A DNA stretch of 64,000 bases from Caprella mutica (taxonomy: Eukaryota; Arthropoda; Malacostraca; Amphipoda; Caprellidae): NCBI GenBank assembly GCA_947561585.1, contig CANNZV010002291.1:144364-208363 (forward strand), given 5' to 3'. Position 1 is the first letter of the stretch. Each line of letters starts with the position of its first letter. The translations under genes were made by a program, and so were the position numbers. This document shows, in pieces, positions 34,265 through 46,065 of the stretch. The notes beneath the pieces were generated by a model. It did no database searches. It was not told the DNA's origin and saw only the letters and a list, made by a program, of their open reading frames with translations.

Positions 34265-36395
34265 CTACCCAGTTAAAAGTAGGTGAATAGGTCTACTGTA
34301 GGTACTAAAATTACCCATGTTTATTCTCAACTTGGAATATACTCTGAAGAAGGACGGTGGTTTATAGTAGTAGAAAACCTGAGAATTCTAATATAAGTTC
34401 AAGATGATTTTTTTTTAATTACTATATGCATATACATATTTAATATTGATTATGTGTAAGTTATATTTAAGTCAATAAATTAAAATGTTTTGTAACGAGA
34501 GAGGAAAAGAGAAGAGGTGTGAAGAAGAAGAGAGAATTTTAGAAAAATTGAAAATTACTTCAAAGCAATAGACCATCATTTCTTTATATTATTTGAAAAT
34601 TGTTTTTAATTCAAATTAATTATAAATAATATTATTTCGTCATATCTAGCTTTTATTTTATGAGAATAAGTAATTGACACTTAATAAAATCATACGATAC
34701 TGTAATCAAAAAACTATTCACTGAATTACGTTTAAAATATCCTTTATATAAATGACCAGAAGAATATTATAAAAATATAATATTATAATTATTTTTGCAC
34801 TAACTGTTCTACTTATTGTAACATTTATGCAGATATAAAAGTGTTATTATTTTCAGTAAATGCCAAATTCAATGGAGCTTACATGGTATTAGTTTGAATA
34901 TTCATTCCATATCTATTATGTGAAACTCATTACAGGGAAACAGCAAATAGATGAATTATAAAAGAGGCTTGGTTATAATCAATAAGGAGAGTAAAGTAAA
35001 GAGGGGTAAGTTCTGAGTTATCGGACGGTTTCTCATTTTCGAACACGCAGGAATATATAATTAATAAATAGAGTTGATTGTATCTTCAAATATAAGATAA
35101 ATAATATATCTTACATATTTCTCATAATACTTTTTTGATCGTTAAAAACATAGCAACATCGAAGTACAAGGACACTAAATTATAGGCTCACAGTTCTCGG
35201 GAAGTGCCTGTTCTTTTCATGAAATGTCAACCTGAAATTTTTGTCAAATAAGTTCATTACCCATATGTTGATACCCACTTCCCGAGTACTGTAACGTTAA
35301 CGTAAATCAAAGAGAAAGGTAAAAATATAATTCAAAAATAATTTTAGGTAAACAGTTTATTCAAATAAACTACATTTGTGTAAATTAATATTAATATTTT
35401 AATAAGATGATTTTTTCAATAGTAAAAGAACGAAATGTTTAAAGAAGATTATTATTTTTGATACAATTTTTCAACAGAAATTGGATGGTTCGGAAAATTG
35501 GGCAATATTTCAATCTTTGAAGGCCGATAATTGAAGGATAACATAACGATTTTCGAATGCTCAATGAATTGATAATATCAATAGTGTGAATTAATATTTG
35601 AACAGAATAAGTAATCGTTAGTAACTTAGAATATGCTGTTATAGTGTTTTTATTTAGTCTTGTTTTATTATAGAGAAACTATCTTTAAAAATTGAATTAC
35701 GTACAATAATTTTTTTTATCAGAAAATGGGTTGTGTACTCTGTACAGTGTACAATGTACATCATAGACTATTACGATAAAATGTCCCAGTAGAATATGAA
35801 TGTTACTAGTGGGACAAATTGGCCCATTCGGCGCGAAAGGGTTAGGTAATTGAGAGAAATTTTGTTCTTTGAACGGTAACTGTGGGCATACGGTAATTGA
35901 GTTGTTACCCTAACGAATATGAAAATAACAACTCTAAGGAATTGAATTACAAAAAAATAAAAAAATATCTTTTTTAAGAAATTTAATAAATTCATTAAAA
36001 AATACTTCTTCATAATTCATCGAGAAAAAGATCACAAATTATTAAAGATGATTCTCTAATTTCGAACAATATAAAAATATTCAGAATGGCTACAGTTTCT
36101 CAGCTAAAATAGGCATATAATGTATAAACATGCATTTGCTTTTATTAATTTTCACGAGGGTCATTAAAATCTCAAAGTTAAAGATTCAAAATGCCGGTAA
36201 AACCTTCAATGTTGATATTTTAATAACTTCTTGATAATATGAAAATTACTTTCACTATAAATCTTTTCAATTGTGTATATATTCATATAAGTAATAAACT
36301 CTGCTTAATTACGAATAAAATTATTAACGTTTTAAATATTTTGAACGGCATTGTAATATGTATCATCAGTAATTTGTATTTTGAATATTAAATTA
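34265..36395. other. Mostly AT-rich, no gene; solo MITE end at 35004
   Basis: 35004-35050 (ggggtaagttctgagttatc, ggacggtttctcattttcg) matches one end of the gggtaagtt MITE family; its partner was not found. At 35868-35935 'aacggtaactgtgggcatac' resembles 42963-43010, a weak dispersed repeat. The minus frame 35771-36013 has a hydrophobic start but lies in runs of A/T and is not convincing. Confidence 0.4.
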
Positions 36396-36404
36396 TGTCG
36401 AATC

Positions 36405-36955
36405 TTCTATTTCTTCCAGATTTTCCTCCATTTCTCCCGGAAACAATACATTTATCAACAATCTCCTCCATTTTTCCTGAATAACATATTTCCATATTTC
36501 CCTAATCCTCTTCTCCCGAGAATTTTATTTTCCATATTTTCCTTCTTTTTTACGGAATAATTTTTTCCCCATATTTCCTCCATTTCTCCTGAAATATTTT
36601 TATCCCAGATATTTCTCAATTTTTCCCAGAGTAACATTTATTCCTTTTTTCATCTATTTCTCCCGGAAAAAAACATTTTTCCATATCTTCCTCAAATTAT
36701 CCAGGAAAAAACGTTTTTCATAGATTTTCCTTTACATCTTCCGGAATAACTTTCTCTCCTATTTTCCTCCATTTTTCCCGAAATAACTTCTTTCCAGATT
36801 TCCCTCTCCATCTCCCGGAATAACTTGTTCCCAGATTTTCCTCACAATCTCCCGGAATAAATATTATTCCAATTTTCCTCCATTTCTCCCGGAAAAAACG
36901 TTTTTCCCATATTTTCCTCCACATCTCACGAAATAAGTTTTTTCCACCCTCTGCG
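36405..36955. repeat. ~38-bp minisatellite (cctccatttctcccggaata)
   Basis: Fourteen units, with the core at 36425, 36465, 36577, 36766, 36803, 36839, 36876 and others about 38 bp apart. Two short minus-strand frames (36455-36637, 36718-36924) are read-throughs rich in W, E, K and G. Confidence 0.9.
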
Positions 36956-36959
36956 GGCT

Positions 36960-38025
36960 GTTCACTTGCACAAAAAAGATGAAAGCGGATTACGGCTTTG
37001 AATTGAAGGTAAAAAAGTGGAAGGCGTTATTTGAAAGCATTTTGATTTGCCTCTCCTTGCAAATGAAATGATTGGGAATTAAAAACGAGAAGTACATCTG
37101 ATAGGATTAAATTTATAAACTAGAGTACATGGTGGAAAAACAATTGAATGATTGAACATTTTAAAGATATAAAATGGCTCTTTTAACATTGAAAATGTAA
37201 AAAATGTCTGTATATCAATTTGGTTTTAGAATTTTCATTAAGAAATATTACCTGATGTGATTTTATTAATCGATTGGTCTATTTTTTTCAATTTCCATCA
37301 ACAAACATTATTTTTACTTTTGAATGTGCTATGATTTTTTCTTAACTATAATAAAATCATAATATTTTAATGTATGTGCATACCCTGTCAAAACAACTTA
37401 TTGCAAAAAGACTAAATTATCTCTCTATAAATTGATATGTATTCAGAAAATGTCATTGGAAAATATAATTTTAGAAATATATAAAAAAATATAAAAAAAA
37501 CTGGTAATAAAGTAATTCATAAAATCAACAAGAAACGGTGTGTGTGTGTGAGAGTATGTGATATTTAAATTTTTCTATTATTAAACAGCGAATGCTTCTT
37601 ACACAGTGTTAGTTTCATCTCATACCTCATAGAGAAGAAATGTCAGAATTGGTATTTAGGTTACCGAACTCAATATTAAAGGAAAGGGTTAATTAATCTT
37701 TCATTTTGATGGTTTATTTTCATTATCGATTAGTTAACTAGCTAATTTATATAATCATTTATGTGATGATACCAACCATTGAAAAAATAAGAAGCCAATT
37801 TAGTGAATATTAATAGTTCAAATCACAAAACCATTGACTATTATTTATGAAAACATAAGAATTTCAGAGCATTATTCAAAGTGTGAAGAAATATTATTAG
37901 TCGAAACTCAAAATCCTAATTTAATAACAGGTAGGTTTGCTAAATTTAGTATATTGTTTAATAGATAATTAGCTATTTCATGAATTTTCTTGTGAAATTC
38001 AAAATTAACTCTTAACAAGCATTGC
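36960..38025. other. AT-rich stretch, no gene seen
   Basis: Includes a short (gt)n at about 37539-37560. If 38126-38365 is a real exon, this would be intron. Confidence 0.4.
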
Positions 38026-38125
38026 AAATAAAGTGTACAGTAATGACTCTAATGAATTAGAACAACCAACTATCGTAAAAAAAGTGTAAATAGAATCTGT
38101 AACCAATGTGTATCTATACTTCCAG

Positions 38126-38365
38126 AAAATATTTTTCGTAGAGTACGAGGACAAGAAATCAGTGAACAATTTAGTTTTCTCTGGAGCACAAGTGAGTCAG
38201 TCTGCTATGCCAATCAGGTCTCCTTTCCTCTTCTACAACTTCACCTCTTCATCCTGTGACAGCAGCAAATACACTGAAGCAAAGGAGATCTGCGGACTGA
38301 ACATTGAGAGTCCTGACCTACTGACGGATAAATCACTTTTTCAAAAGCGGGTGACATGCGCTAGT
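38126..38365 (+). CDS. Possible exon of an MTPAP-like mitochondrial poly(A) polymerase
   Basis: A 240-bp stretch between an acceptor-like ctatacttccag and a consensus donor agt|gtgagt is open and in phase 0 at both ends (80 codons). It reads KIFFVEYEDKKSVNNL, then QSAMPIRSPFLFYNF, and ends SLFQKRVTCAS. The order (F.VEF-type strand; PIRSPFL; R.LTCS-type helix start) recalls the RRM-like amino-terminal part of mitochondrial poly(A) polymerase, which adds A-tails to mitochondrial mRNAs. The nucleotidyltransferase motif (GS ... D.D) would be in a following exon and is not found in the next 8 kb. The frame stays open past the donor to 38557, but that part is made of a dispersed repeat. Alternatively this is a relic copy, or a chance match. 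Confidence 0.45.
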
Positions 38366-38479
38366 GTGAGTTACTTTGTTATATTAATAATTATTCCCAC
38401 TACAGTAGAACTCATCTATTATGAACATCAACTAGGACCCAAAAAAATAAAACCAAATTTTAACTCGTATATCTTATCA

Positions 38480-38770
38480 ACTATAGAAGGTACAGTTTTC
38501 TTTCATGTTAAATTTTGTTTATCTAACCCTTCTCCATCCACAGATAAATTTTCATAATTTTTTAATCATTTCAGTGAATTTAACAACGACTTAATTGATG
38601 CGCGGTTTAAATGTAAGAAAATTGACATTGAAGTAAGGTCAAACACTAAAAATATCTTTATTAGACAAAATCCTCATTAATAAAAACAAATTTAATTTTA
38701 GGTTTTAAGAATATTCATATAACTATTCTTTTTCATAAATATATTTACAAACTGGACCTGTTTAAGTAAA
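38480..38770 (+). mobile_element. Single-arm copy of the 46.9-kb foldback element
   Basis: Resembles 46945-47215 in the same orientation: tttcatgttaaattttgttt, cacagataaattttcataat, aacaacgacttaattgat, then ttagacaaaatcctcatt and ggttttaagaatattcatat. The inverted second arm is not evident here. Confidence 0.6.
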
Positions 38771-39309
38771 AATAGGAAAGCACAAGTTTAAGTTTACTGA
38801 ATAAAATTGATTTTGTCCTTAGCTTGTTAAAATTGAAACCTGTGCCGTCAAAATACACGAGATTTTAAAGGAAAAAGAAAGAACAAACAGTGATTGAAAT
38901 AATACATTCATTGTCTGATATTCTTCTTAAACATTACTGGGAACTTTTTTTAGCGAGATCAGTAATAAAAAGCTTGAATCTTGAAAGAATCCTTGGGGTC
39001 TTGAGTTTAAATTGCCTCTGGAAAATAGAAGAAAAACCTCTTAAGCAAGTCAACTATTTGAAAATTTAAATCCTTTTAGAAAAGATACTCTATGAATACA
39101 GATACCAGGGAATGTGTTGTTGTAGTTGTTGTTGTTGTTGTTCATTTTCTTATTATCTCCGTAAACATTAGTTTTCGCCAGAGAAAAGAAAAGAAATTGA
39201 GAAACTAAGAGAAAAATAAATAAAATATAAATTTTGAAAACCGTAGATTTGATAGAAAATGATAGAAAATATTGAATACCGAAATACTTTGTCTGTACAG
39301 GAAGGTCAA

Positions 39310-39600
39310 ATAATATTACACTAGGAAAGATCTCTTACGATGAAAAACAATCATATAAAATCTATTTACAGTTAATACAAATAGTATTCCACTAGTGATT
39401 AACTCTTACGGTGAAGAACATTATTCAATGTCTATTTACAGGCATTACAAATAGTATTTCACAATAAATGAACTCTTACGGTGAAGAACATTCACACATT
39501 ATCTATTTACAGTCAATACAAATATTATTCCACTAGGAATGAACTTTTATGGTAAAAAACATTCATACAATTTATATTTGCAGTCAATAAAAATTATTTT
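39310..39600. repeat. 71-bp satellite array, inverted orientation
   Basis: About four units with 'atctatttacagt.aatacaa' and 'gaactcttacggtgaagaac', the reverse complement of the array at 29285-29825. Confidence 0.9.
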
Positions 39601-39869
39601 AATGTGTAATGAGGTGCCGTACTCATTCCATGCTTCATTCTGGTTCAATCCATTCAGATTTCTCACTCACTTCTTACCAAGTCAAGTAGTTATTGATGGT
39701 AAAAGATTTCAATTCAGAGGAATGATGGCGAAGAATTGCTGAGGCAAAAACTGCACAAATTGTTAGCCGTGGGCAGGAAAATATTTCTTAGTCGTTAGAC
39801 CAGGCGAGGACGTGACTGGAATCAAATTATGGCAGAGAATCTTCCAATTTGGAGGTAATTCTGACCAAT

Positions 39870-40030
39870 ACTTCGGAACATTCAGACTGTGGTAAAGAAA
39901 GTATAGACTTGGGTATATTCAGACTACGGTAATGAAGTATAGACTTGGGTACATTCAGACTGCGGTAAAGAAGTATAGACTTGGATACATTCATACTGCG
40001 GTGATGGAAAGTATAGACTACTTCATTTAT
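39870..40030. repeat. ~39-bp repeat (attcagactgcggtaaagaa)
   Basis: Four units with 'acattcagactgcggtaaag' and 'aagtatagacttgggt'; the 71-codon minus frame is a read-through. Confidence 0.85.
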
Positions 40031-40127
40031 CATGTCTACCAAATATATTTTTTCTAATAATTATCATTATATCCTTTTTCACTGTATGATCGTAAATGTG
40101 GATCCGATCGACAAATCAGCGGGATCC

Positions 40128-40446
40128 GGAAAATTGATCGAAAGCAATTGACCGAAAACAATTTATCGAAAGCAATTGATCGAATAGAAAAATGATCAAA
40201 TGGAAAATTGGTCGAATGGAAAATTGATTGAAAGGAAAATTGATCGAATGGAAAATTGATCGAAAGAAAAATTGATCGAAAGAAAAATTGATCGAATGGA
40301 TAATTGATCGAAAGGAAAATTGGTCGAATGGAAAATTGATCGAAAGAAAAATTGATCGAAAGAAAAATTGATCGAATGGATAATTGATCGAAAGGAAAAT
40401 TGGTCGAATGGAAAATTGATCTAAAGGAAAATTGACCGAACACCAA
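40128..40446. repeat. 15-16 bp minisatellite (gaaaattgatcgaatg)
   Basis: About twenty units with variants gatcgaaag, ggtcgaatg and gaccgaaca. A block of about 100 bp (40235-40335) is nearly repeated at 40335-40420. The 130-codon minus frame here is a translation of the array. Confidence 0.93.
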
Positions 40447-40844
40447 TCAAAGATAACACGTTGTTTTTTGTAAAGGAAAACACTGGCGCTCTAAAAGGGA
40501 TAGTAAGCCTTAGCACTGCTATTAGTAGACTATTAGCAATAATAGACACTGGTAATAGTAGAATAAATTGCATCTCATTTTAACAGCTATCAGGAATGTA
40601 AACAATAACAATTCGCTGCCCCTTCCCTGCAGATGCGGTGAACTTTGGACTTAGAACCAATTATTATATTAATATATTTTACGGTTGTTAGTTACATAAT
40701 TTTATAAGACGAATGAATTCTGGTGTGCATACAACTAATTACTAATACATTTTCAATAGAAAAAATGAATTTTTTCAAAAAAGTTAACTATACCCCTTTA
40801 CTATATGGAAAGTGAATTTATGAATAGAGAAAACGAGTGTGCAA

Positions 40845-41212
40845 TACAGTTTCTTGACTGATATTAAGTGTTTCTTGATTGAAAACAGTGTGTCCTAACG
40901 GAAATACAGTTTCTTGACTGATATATAGTGTTTCTTGATTGAAAACAGTGTGTCCTAACGGAAATACAGGTTCTTTTCCTAACTGAAATACAGACCTTGA
41001 CTGCAGAACAGTGTGCCAGAACAGTGTGTACTAAAAACCGGTATGTCTTGACTGAAATACAGAGTGTCTTGACTGATTATACAGTGTGTCTTGACTGACG
41101 TGCAGTGTCTTGACTGAAATATATTGTGTCTTGACTGAAATACAGTGTGTCTTGACTGAAATACAGATTGTCTTGACTGAAATACAGTATGTCTTGATAT
41201 ACAGTGTGACTT
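40845..41212. repeat. ~20-bp minisatellite (cttgactgaaatacagtgtg), left part
   Basis: About seventeen diverged units of 'cttgactgaaatacagtgtg'. The array is split by the insertion at 41213-42070 and resumes after it. Confidence 0.85.
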
Positions 41213-42070
41213 TATTTATTTATTTATTTCACAAAAATGTTTCCTTCCAATTAGAATATACAACAATATTAATACAATAATATTTTGATACAATAATACT
41301 AAACTATTACACTATTACAGAGAGACATTTAAGGCCCTTTTTAAGCCGAAGCTTCTTGGGCAACCTACATAAAAAAAAGTTAAAATGAAAAATATCTACC
41401 TAAATTATATCGAATATGAAAAAGGTTTACTTTAATATTTTAATTCAATCGAAAAAGAAAAAAGAAAATGAAAATATAGGAAATATAAAATCTACATAAT
41501 TTTAAAGTGCACAGTATTCAACGACAGTATGGGTTAATATATATATATTTTTTCCTTCGGAACAAAATTAATATCATACTGCTGTCGTGAAAAATAAATT
41601 TAAAACAAGGGACTGGAAGAAGCAGTCAAAAAGGAAAGTGGTTCAATGATTTCCAACTACAATTGGAGACAATGTACACGAAAGCAGAAAAGCTTTCAGA
41701 AAGAAAATAGAAAAAGAAGAGGAAAAAGAGGTGATAGTAAATGAAGCTCACCTACAAATTTTTTTTTTTTTTTTTTTGAGCTACTTACTTAAAGAACATA
41801 ACCCTAACGCTATTTTCCAAAGCTGCAAGTAGCGTTAAAAATGAGGAGCATGGTAGATATGAAAAAAAAAAACGATAACACATAATCCAAATTTTCAACA
41901 GTTCGGAGCACAAGGGACGACACCCTTCTTCCTTTCATTCACCACAGACAGCATCAGGATACAGCCCTTGGATGTCACCTGTAGGAAAGTACGCAGGAAA
42001 AATGAAAATAAAGTATAAAAATAGAAACTCTACCTACCTACATTAAATGTTATGTGGAAAAAAAAAATTA
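41213..42070 (-). mobile_element. LINE-like 3' fragment inserted in minisatellite (858 bp)
   Basis: Target duplications tgactt flank it (41207-41212 and 42071-42076). Joining the flanks gives cagtgtgacttgactgatat, an array unit found intact at about 42113. On the minus strand the element ends in a (aaata)n tail, typical of a non-LTR retrotransposon. No reverse transcriptase is visible, so it is 5'-truncated or a SINE-like passenger. Older partial relatives lie at 45008-45230 and 5655-5875. The strand given is that of the tail. Confidence 0.75.
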
Positions 42071-42715
42071 TGACTTGACTGATATAAATTAAGTGTGTCT
42101 TGCCTGAAATACAGTGTGACTTGACTGATATAAATTAAGTGTGTCTTGACTGAAATACAATGTGTCTTAATTGATATAGAGTGTGACTTGACTGATATAC
42201 AGTGTGTCTTGACTGATATACATTGGCTGGGCTGAAAAAAAAGTGTTTTGACTGGAATATAATATCCTGGCTAAAATGTAATTTCTTGACTAGAATGTAA
42301 TAAATTGACTAGAAAACAATTGATATACAGACTAAAATACAATCTCTTGACCAGAATACATCTCTTGACTAGAATGCAGCCTAGACTAGAATTCAGCTCT
42401 TGACTAGATGCAGCTCTTGACCTGAATGTGATCTTTTGACAGTAATATTATCTCTTGTTTAGAATACAATATCTTGACTATAATGCAATATCTTGACTAG
42501 AATGCAACATCTTGACTATAATGAACTCTCTTGACTAGAATGCAATATCTTGACTAGAATGCAATATCTTGACTATAATGAACTCTCTTGACTATAATGC
42601 AATATCTTGACTAGAATGCAACATCTTGACTATAATGAACTCTCTTGAATGGAATGCAAAATCTTGACTAGAATCCAAACTATTGACTAGAATGCAATAT
42701 CTTAACTATAAAACA
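42071..42715. repeat. ~20-bp minisatellite, right part (cttgactagaatgcaatat)
   Basis: Continues the left part, then drifts into 'cttgactagaatgcaatat' units. Blocks such as 42500-42545 are repeated at 42550-42655. Confidence 0.85.
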
Positions 42716-43189
42716 TCCTAGAACCTACCATCTGTTTGATGCATTAAATTTCTAGCAAAAATTATAGATTTCAATATTCAATTGAATACTTTAACATTTT
42801 GTTGCATTTTATCACTTTGGTGATATTTCATATTTTAAATAACAGGGCAACTACTTAATTATCGTTCGCTAATAGTTACCATACAAGGAGCATTAACAAA
42901 AGTCATTCGCCAATCTGAATGTTGGAAATTTTGCTTAACATATCATGACGTAGCACTCACTTTACGGTAACTGTAAGCCGTCGGCAATTTAGTCGTCACC
43001 CTATGTAGCTTGTAACATTTTTATTTATTGTCTTAATCATATAAATATGATCTATTGGAAAAAATATTAACTTTAACGTCTCCATTCAAAAATGGTTGGG
43101 AATAAAAGAAATCTTATTTTTCAAAAGTGAATCTTTCCGAATTTAATATTCTGCAAACGCGACAGAAAATCTCTATTTTTACCTCTGAA

Positions 43190-43465
43190 GTAGATTGTCT
43201 TTGTAGCGAATGAAATTGTCTCTCAAACAACCTGAATTGTAGAGAATGAAATTGTCTCTCAAACAACCTGAATTGTAGCGAATGAAATTGTCTCTCAAAC
43301 AACCTGAATTGTAGCGAATGAAATTGTCTCTCAAACAACCTGAATTGTAGCGAATGAAATTGTCTCTCAAACAACCTGAATTGTAGCGAATGAAATTGTC
43401 TCTCAAACAACCTGTATTGTAGCGAATGAATTTGTCTGAAACAACCTGAATTGTAGCGAATAATG
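43190..43465. repeat. 36-bp tandem repeat (caaacaacctgaattgtagc)
   Basis: About seven nearly identical 36-bp units (e.g. 43261, 43297, 43333, 43369). As 36 is 12 codons, two minus-strand frames stay open through all units, reading ERQFHSLQFRLF or CLRDNFIRYNSG; neither has other coding support. Confidence 0.95.
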
Positions 43466-43469
43466 TCGC

Positions 43470-44080
43470 AATAGAACACAAAGATATTTTTAGCAGAGTA
43501 CAAAAGTCCAATTTATATTCGAACAGTTGTATTTAGGATTCAAATGGTGTAATATAGCAATTAGGTTCGAATTATTTATAGCTAACTTTGATGAATCAAG
43601 ATTCGAACTTTAAGGTCTATTTAGACAGGGCAATTTTCCAACAGAAATATAGAATGAAAAAGTGCTCAATCTAAGAAAACATACAAAACAAATACGTTCA
43701 TTTAGTCGTAGCGTTTTTTCACGCACCATTTTCTTTGTTGAAGTATGAGAAAAACGACCGTATGAAATGGGCCTAAGGTAATTTAACAAGTAAACGGATT
43801 AATCATTGACCGTTTCATTACGTTGTACCTTATAATAAATATTCGGTATCTGCTGATGCACATTTTGTTTAGCTGACCGATTACAGATGGAGATTCATAG
43901 ATTCAAATACTGTCGATAATATGATGAAATTAGGAAGAGACTTTGCAGAATGTTAACTTGAAAAAACTGTTATGATACTTAATGATGCAATGAATCTTAT
44001 AATGATGTAATGATGTAATTATCTAATGTAAAAGTCACTCAGTACCGCAGTGGTATTATCACTCCTCTCACGTCAGTGAG
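43470..44080. other. No gene seen
   Basis: AT-rich; 43970-44030 has a short aatgatg(c/t)aatga repeat. Confidence 0.4.
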
Positions 44081-44083
44081 GCA

Positions 44084-44237
44084 GAGCGTTCATGTACCAC
44101 TCTGACTCAGTGGGATATATGCCCTGTGTGAACGAGTAGGTACTGATCAGAGTCACCTGGCTGGGATTAGGTTAAGGTAAGGATTTAGTACATATAAAGA
44201 CCAACTTGGTGACCTGAGAGATGTCTCTTCGGAACAT
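44084..44237. repeat. Dispersed repeat, copy 2 (SINE-like size)
   Basis: Second copy of the 20186-20335 repeat, same orientation: gagcgttcatgtaccactct, gtgggatatatgccctgtgt, and gacctgagagatgtctcttc are conserved. Confidence 0.7.
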
Positions 44238-44874
44238 CACATCAACTTTAATCTCCACTCTAATGTACCGTCACTCGGACACTTCTTGCGACTTGATATA
44301 TAGTATCAAATGCATTACATTTTCTATAGTCTATACAGTGCATTTAACAGCGTGAAGTTACTGAAAGTTTGAGATTGATTTGAAATGCACCAAATTTTCT
44401 CTATCAGAGAGTTTGTTCATCAGACCTAACTTGTTCACTCATTGAACAAAGTTTGTCAATATCTCCACAGTGAATGCAACAGTCTACGGGAAATGAGTTG
44501 AGAGTTTCGGGACACTCATTAGGTTAGTCCTTTGGACGACATAATAAACAAAATGAATGAGAGAAGAAAAAGATTGAAAACTAATGAACAAATATATTTA
44601 AACTGTAAATATTTATGATTGAAAAAGAAATAATTTGATATCATAACTAGTAATGAGATTCATGAATAGTATATATTTTTTAAAAGTAAAGATGTAGAAA
44701 TATTGTATTTAATCAGCCTATTTCATTTCACAATTATTTTTCTTTTCTTTTCAATTCTTCCGTTGTTTAGTTTTCATCTTTCAGTTTCTCTGCAATGTTG
44801 AAATTAATTAAATTCAACAGCAGAGAATTGTATTCAGAACTAAAAGAGAATAAAGTAGGAATTTATTCTGAAAT

Positions 44875-45005
44875 AAAGAATACCAGTCACTTGTTTGACA
44901 GCAGAGATTACCAGTCAGTTGTTTGACAGCAGAGAATACCAGTCTGTTTTTGGACAAAAAAGGATACCAGTCAGGAGTTTGACAACAGAGAATGCCAGTC
45001 ATCAG
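44875..45005. repeat. ~30-bp repeat (taccagtcagttgtttgaca)
   Basis: Four units of 'accagtca.ttgtttgacag' with 'cagagaat'; the 62-codon minus frame is a read-through. Confidence 0.85.
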
Positions 45006-45007
45006 AG

Positions 45008-45230
45008 GAAAATGAAGAGTTGGTAGTAAATGAAACCTACGAGTCTACCTAACACGAAAATATATGACCTCGTAGTTGAAGAGTATAACACTAGCGCTTT
45101 CTTCTAAAATAACGTTATAGAAATGTAGAACTTAGTATAAAATGATTAGAGACGATCCGTTAACCAAATAACGGTTTTGTGCCCAATGGACGCCACCACT
45201 TTTTCCACAGACAGCTTTAGGTTAATAATA
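45008..45230. mobile_element. Old copy of the 41.2-kb insertion family
   Basis: gtagtaaatgaaacctac, taacactagcgctttctt, and ccacagacagctttaggtt match in order gatagtaaatgaagctcacc, taaccctaacgctatttt and ccacagacagcatcagg of 41735-41960. Confidence 0.55.
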
Positions 45231-46065
45231 GACAGTGAATAAATAATTCTATTTTTCCTCTTCTGATCTAAAAAGTAACGGTCCTCCATTTTACAGCTTC
45301 GTTAAAACCTCCGCCTGTGATTAATAAGATATTCTTCATTTCTGTGACTTTTGACAGAGACAAACGACTGCAAAGTTCTTCTTGTAACACTCCCTAGAGA
45401 AAGAAGAAGGCTGATATGCGCATTGAAGAGGCATCCAAAGTCGTATTATAATCTCCTCAGACCAATAACAACATGGCTTTACAACTTCAGAATATTAGCA
45501 TTTGAACTTCTTGGAGTGTTTATAAATCCACACAACGAAAAGTAATACAATGACTGAGAAGAGTTTAAATTCACAGATAATATTTGGATAATTGTTTTTC
45601 TTTGAAGTTACATTTGTTGCACCGACAGACAATTGTTGTAAATAGAAGGTACTAAGCAATGACAGTAACGGCAAAAGCACTCCAGTCGCCTATTTAGAGC
45701 CTATTGTGATTTTATAGGCCGTATGTGACAGTGGAATGGTCGCTACATCTGTTAACAGAGGTAATTCTTATAGCTAGAAATGACTTGACTGAAAACAGAC
45801 AACTGGTAGAGTTAGAAGACCTGATCATCTCTCATCTCCAAAGATCTGATCATCTCTCATCGTATCCATAAACCTGATCATGTCTCATCTCCATATAAAA
45901 AAGATTCGACGTCAAAAGATTCTACCAATTTATTTTTTAAACTGATTCCAAGTATTTTATATATATGCAAAATATAAATATAAATATAAATATTGAAAAA
46001 TTTATGCTGTGTATACTCACACTATTAAATTCTTAATTAATTAGTTTGCAAGACTTTTTTTCCAG

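Noticed and set aside
35771..36013. 80-residue minus-strand membrane protein
   Set aside because: Hydrophobicity comes from runs of A/T; part of it overlaps a weak dispersed repeat shared with 42963-43010.
40054..40446. 130-residue FDQ-rich repeat protein
   Set aside because: Translation of the 15-16 bp array; same layout as non-coding arrays at other loci.
45351..45545. 64-residue frame preceded by an acceptor-like ttttgacag
   Set aside because: Basic, undistinguished sequence without donor, domain or partner exon.
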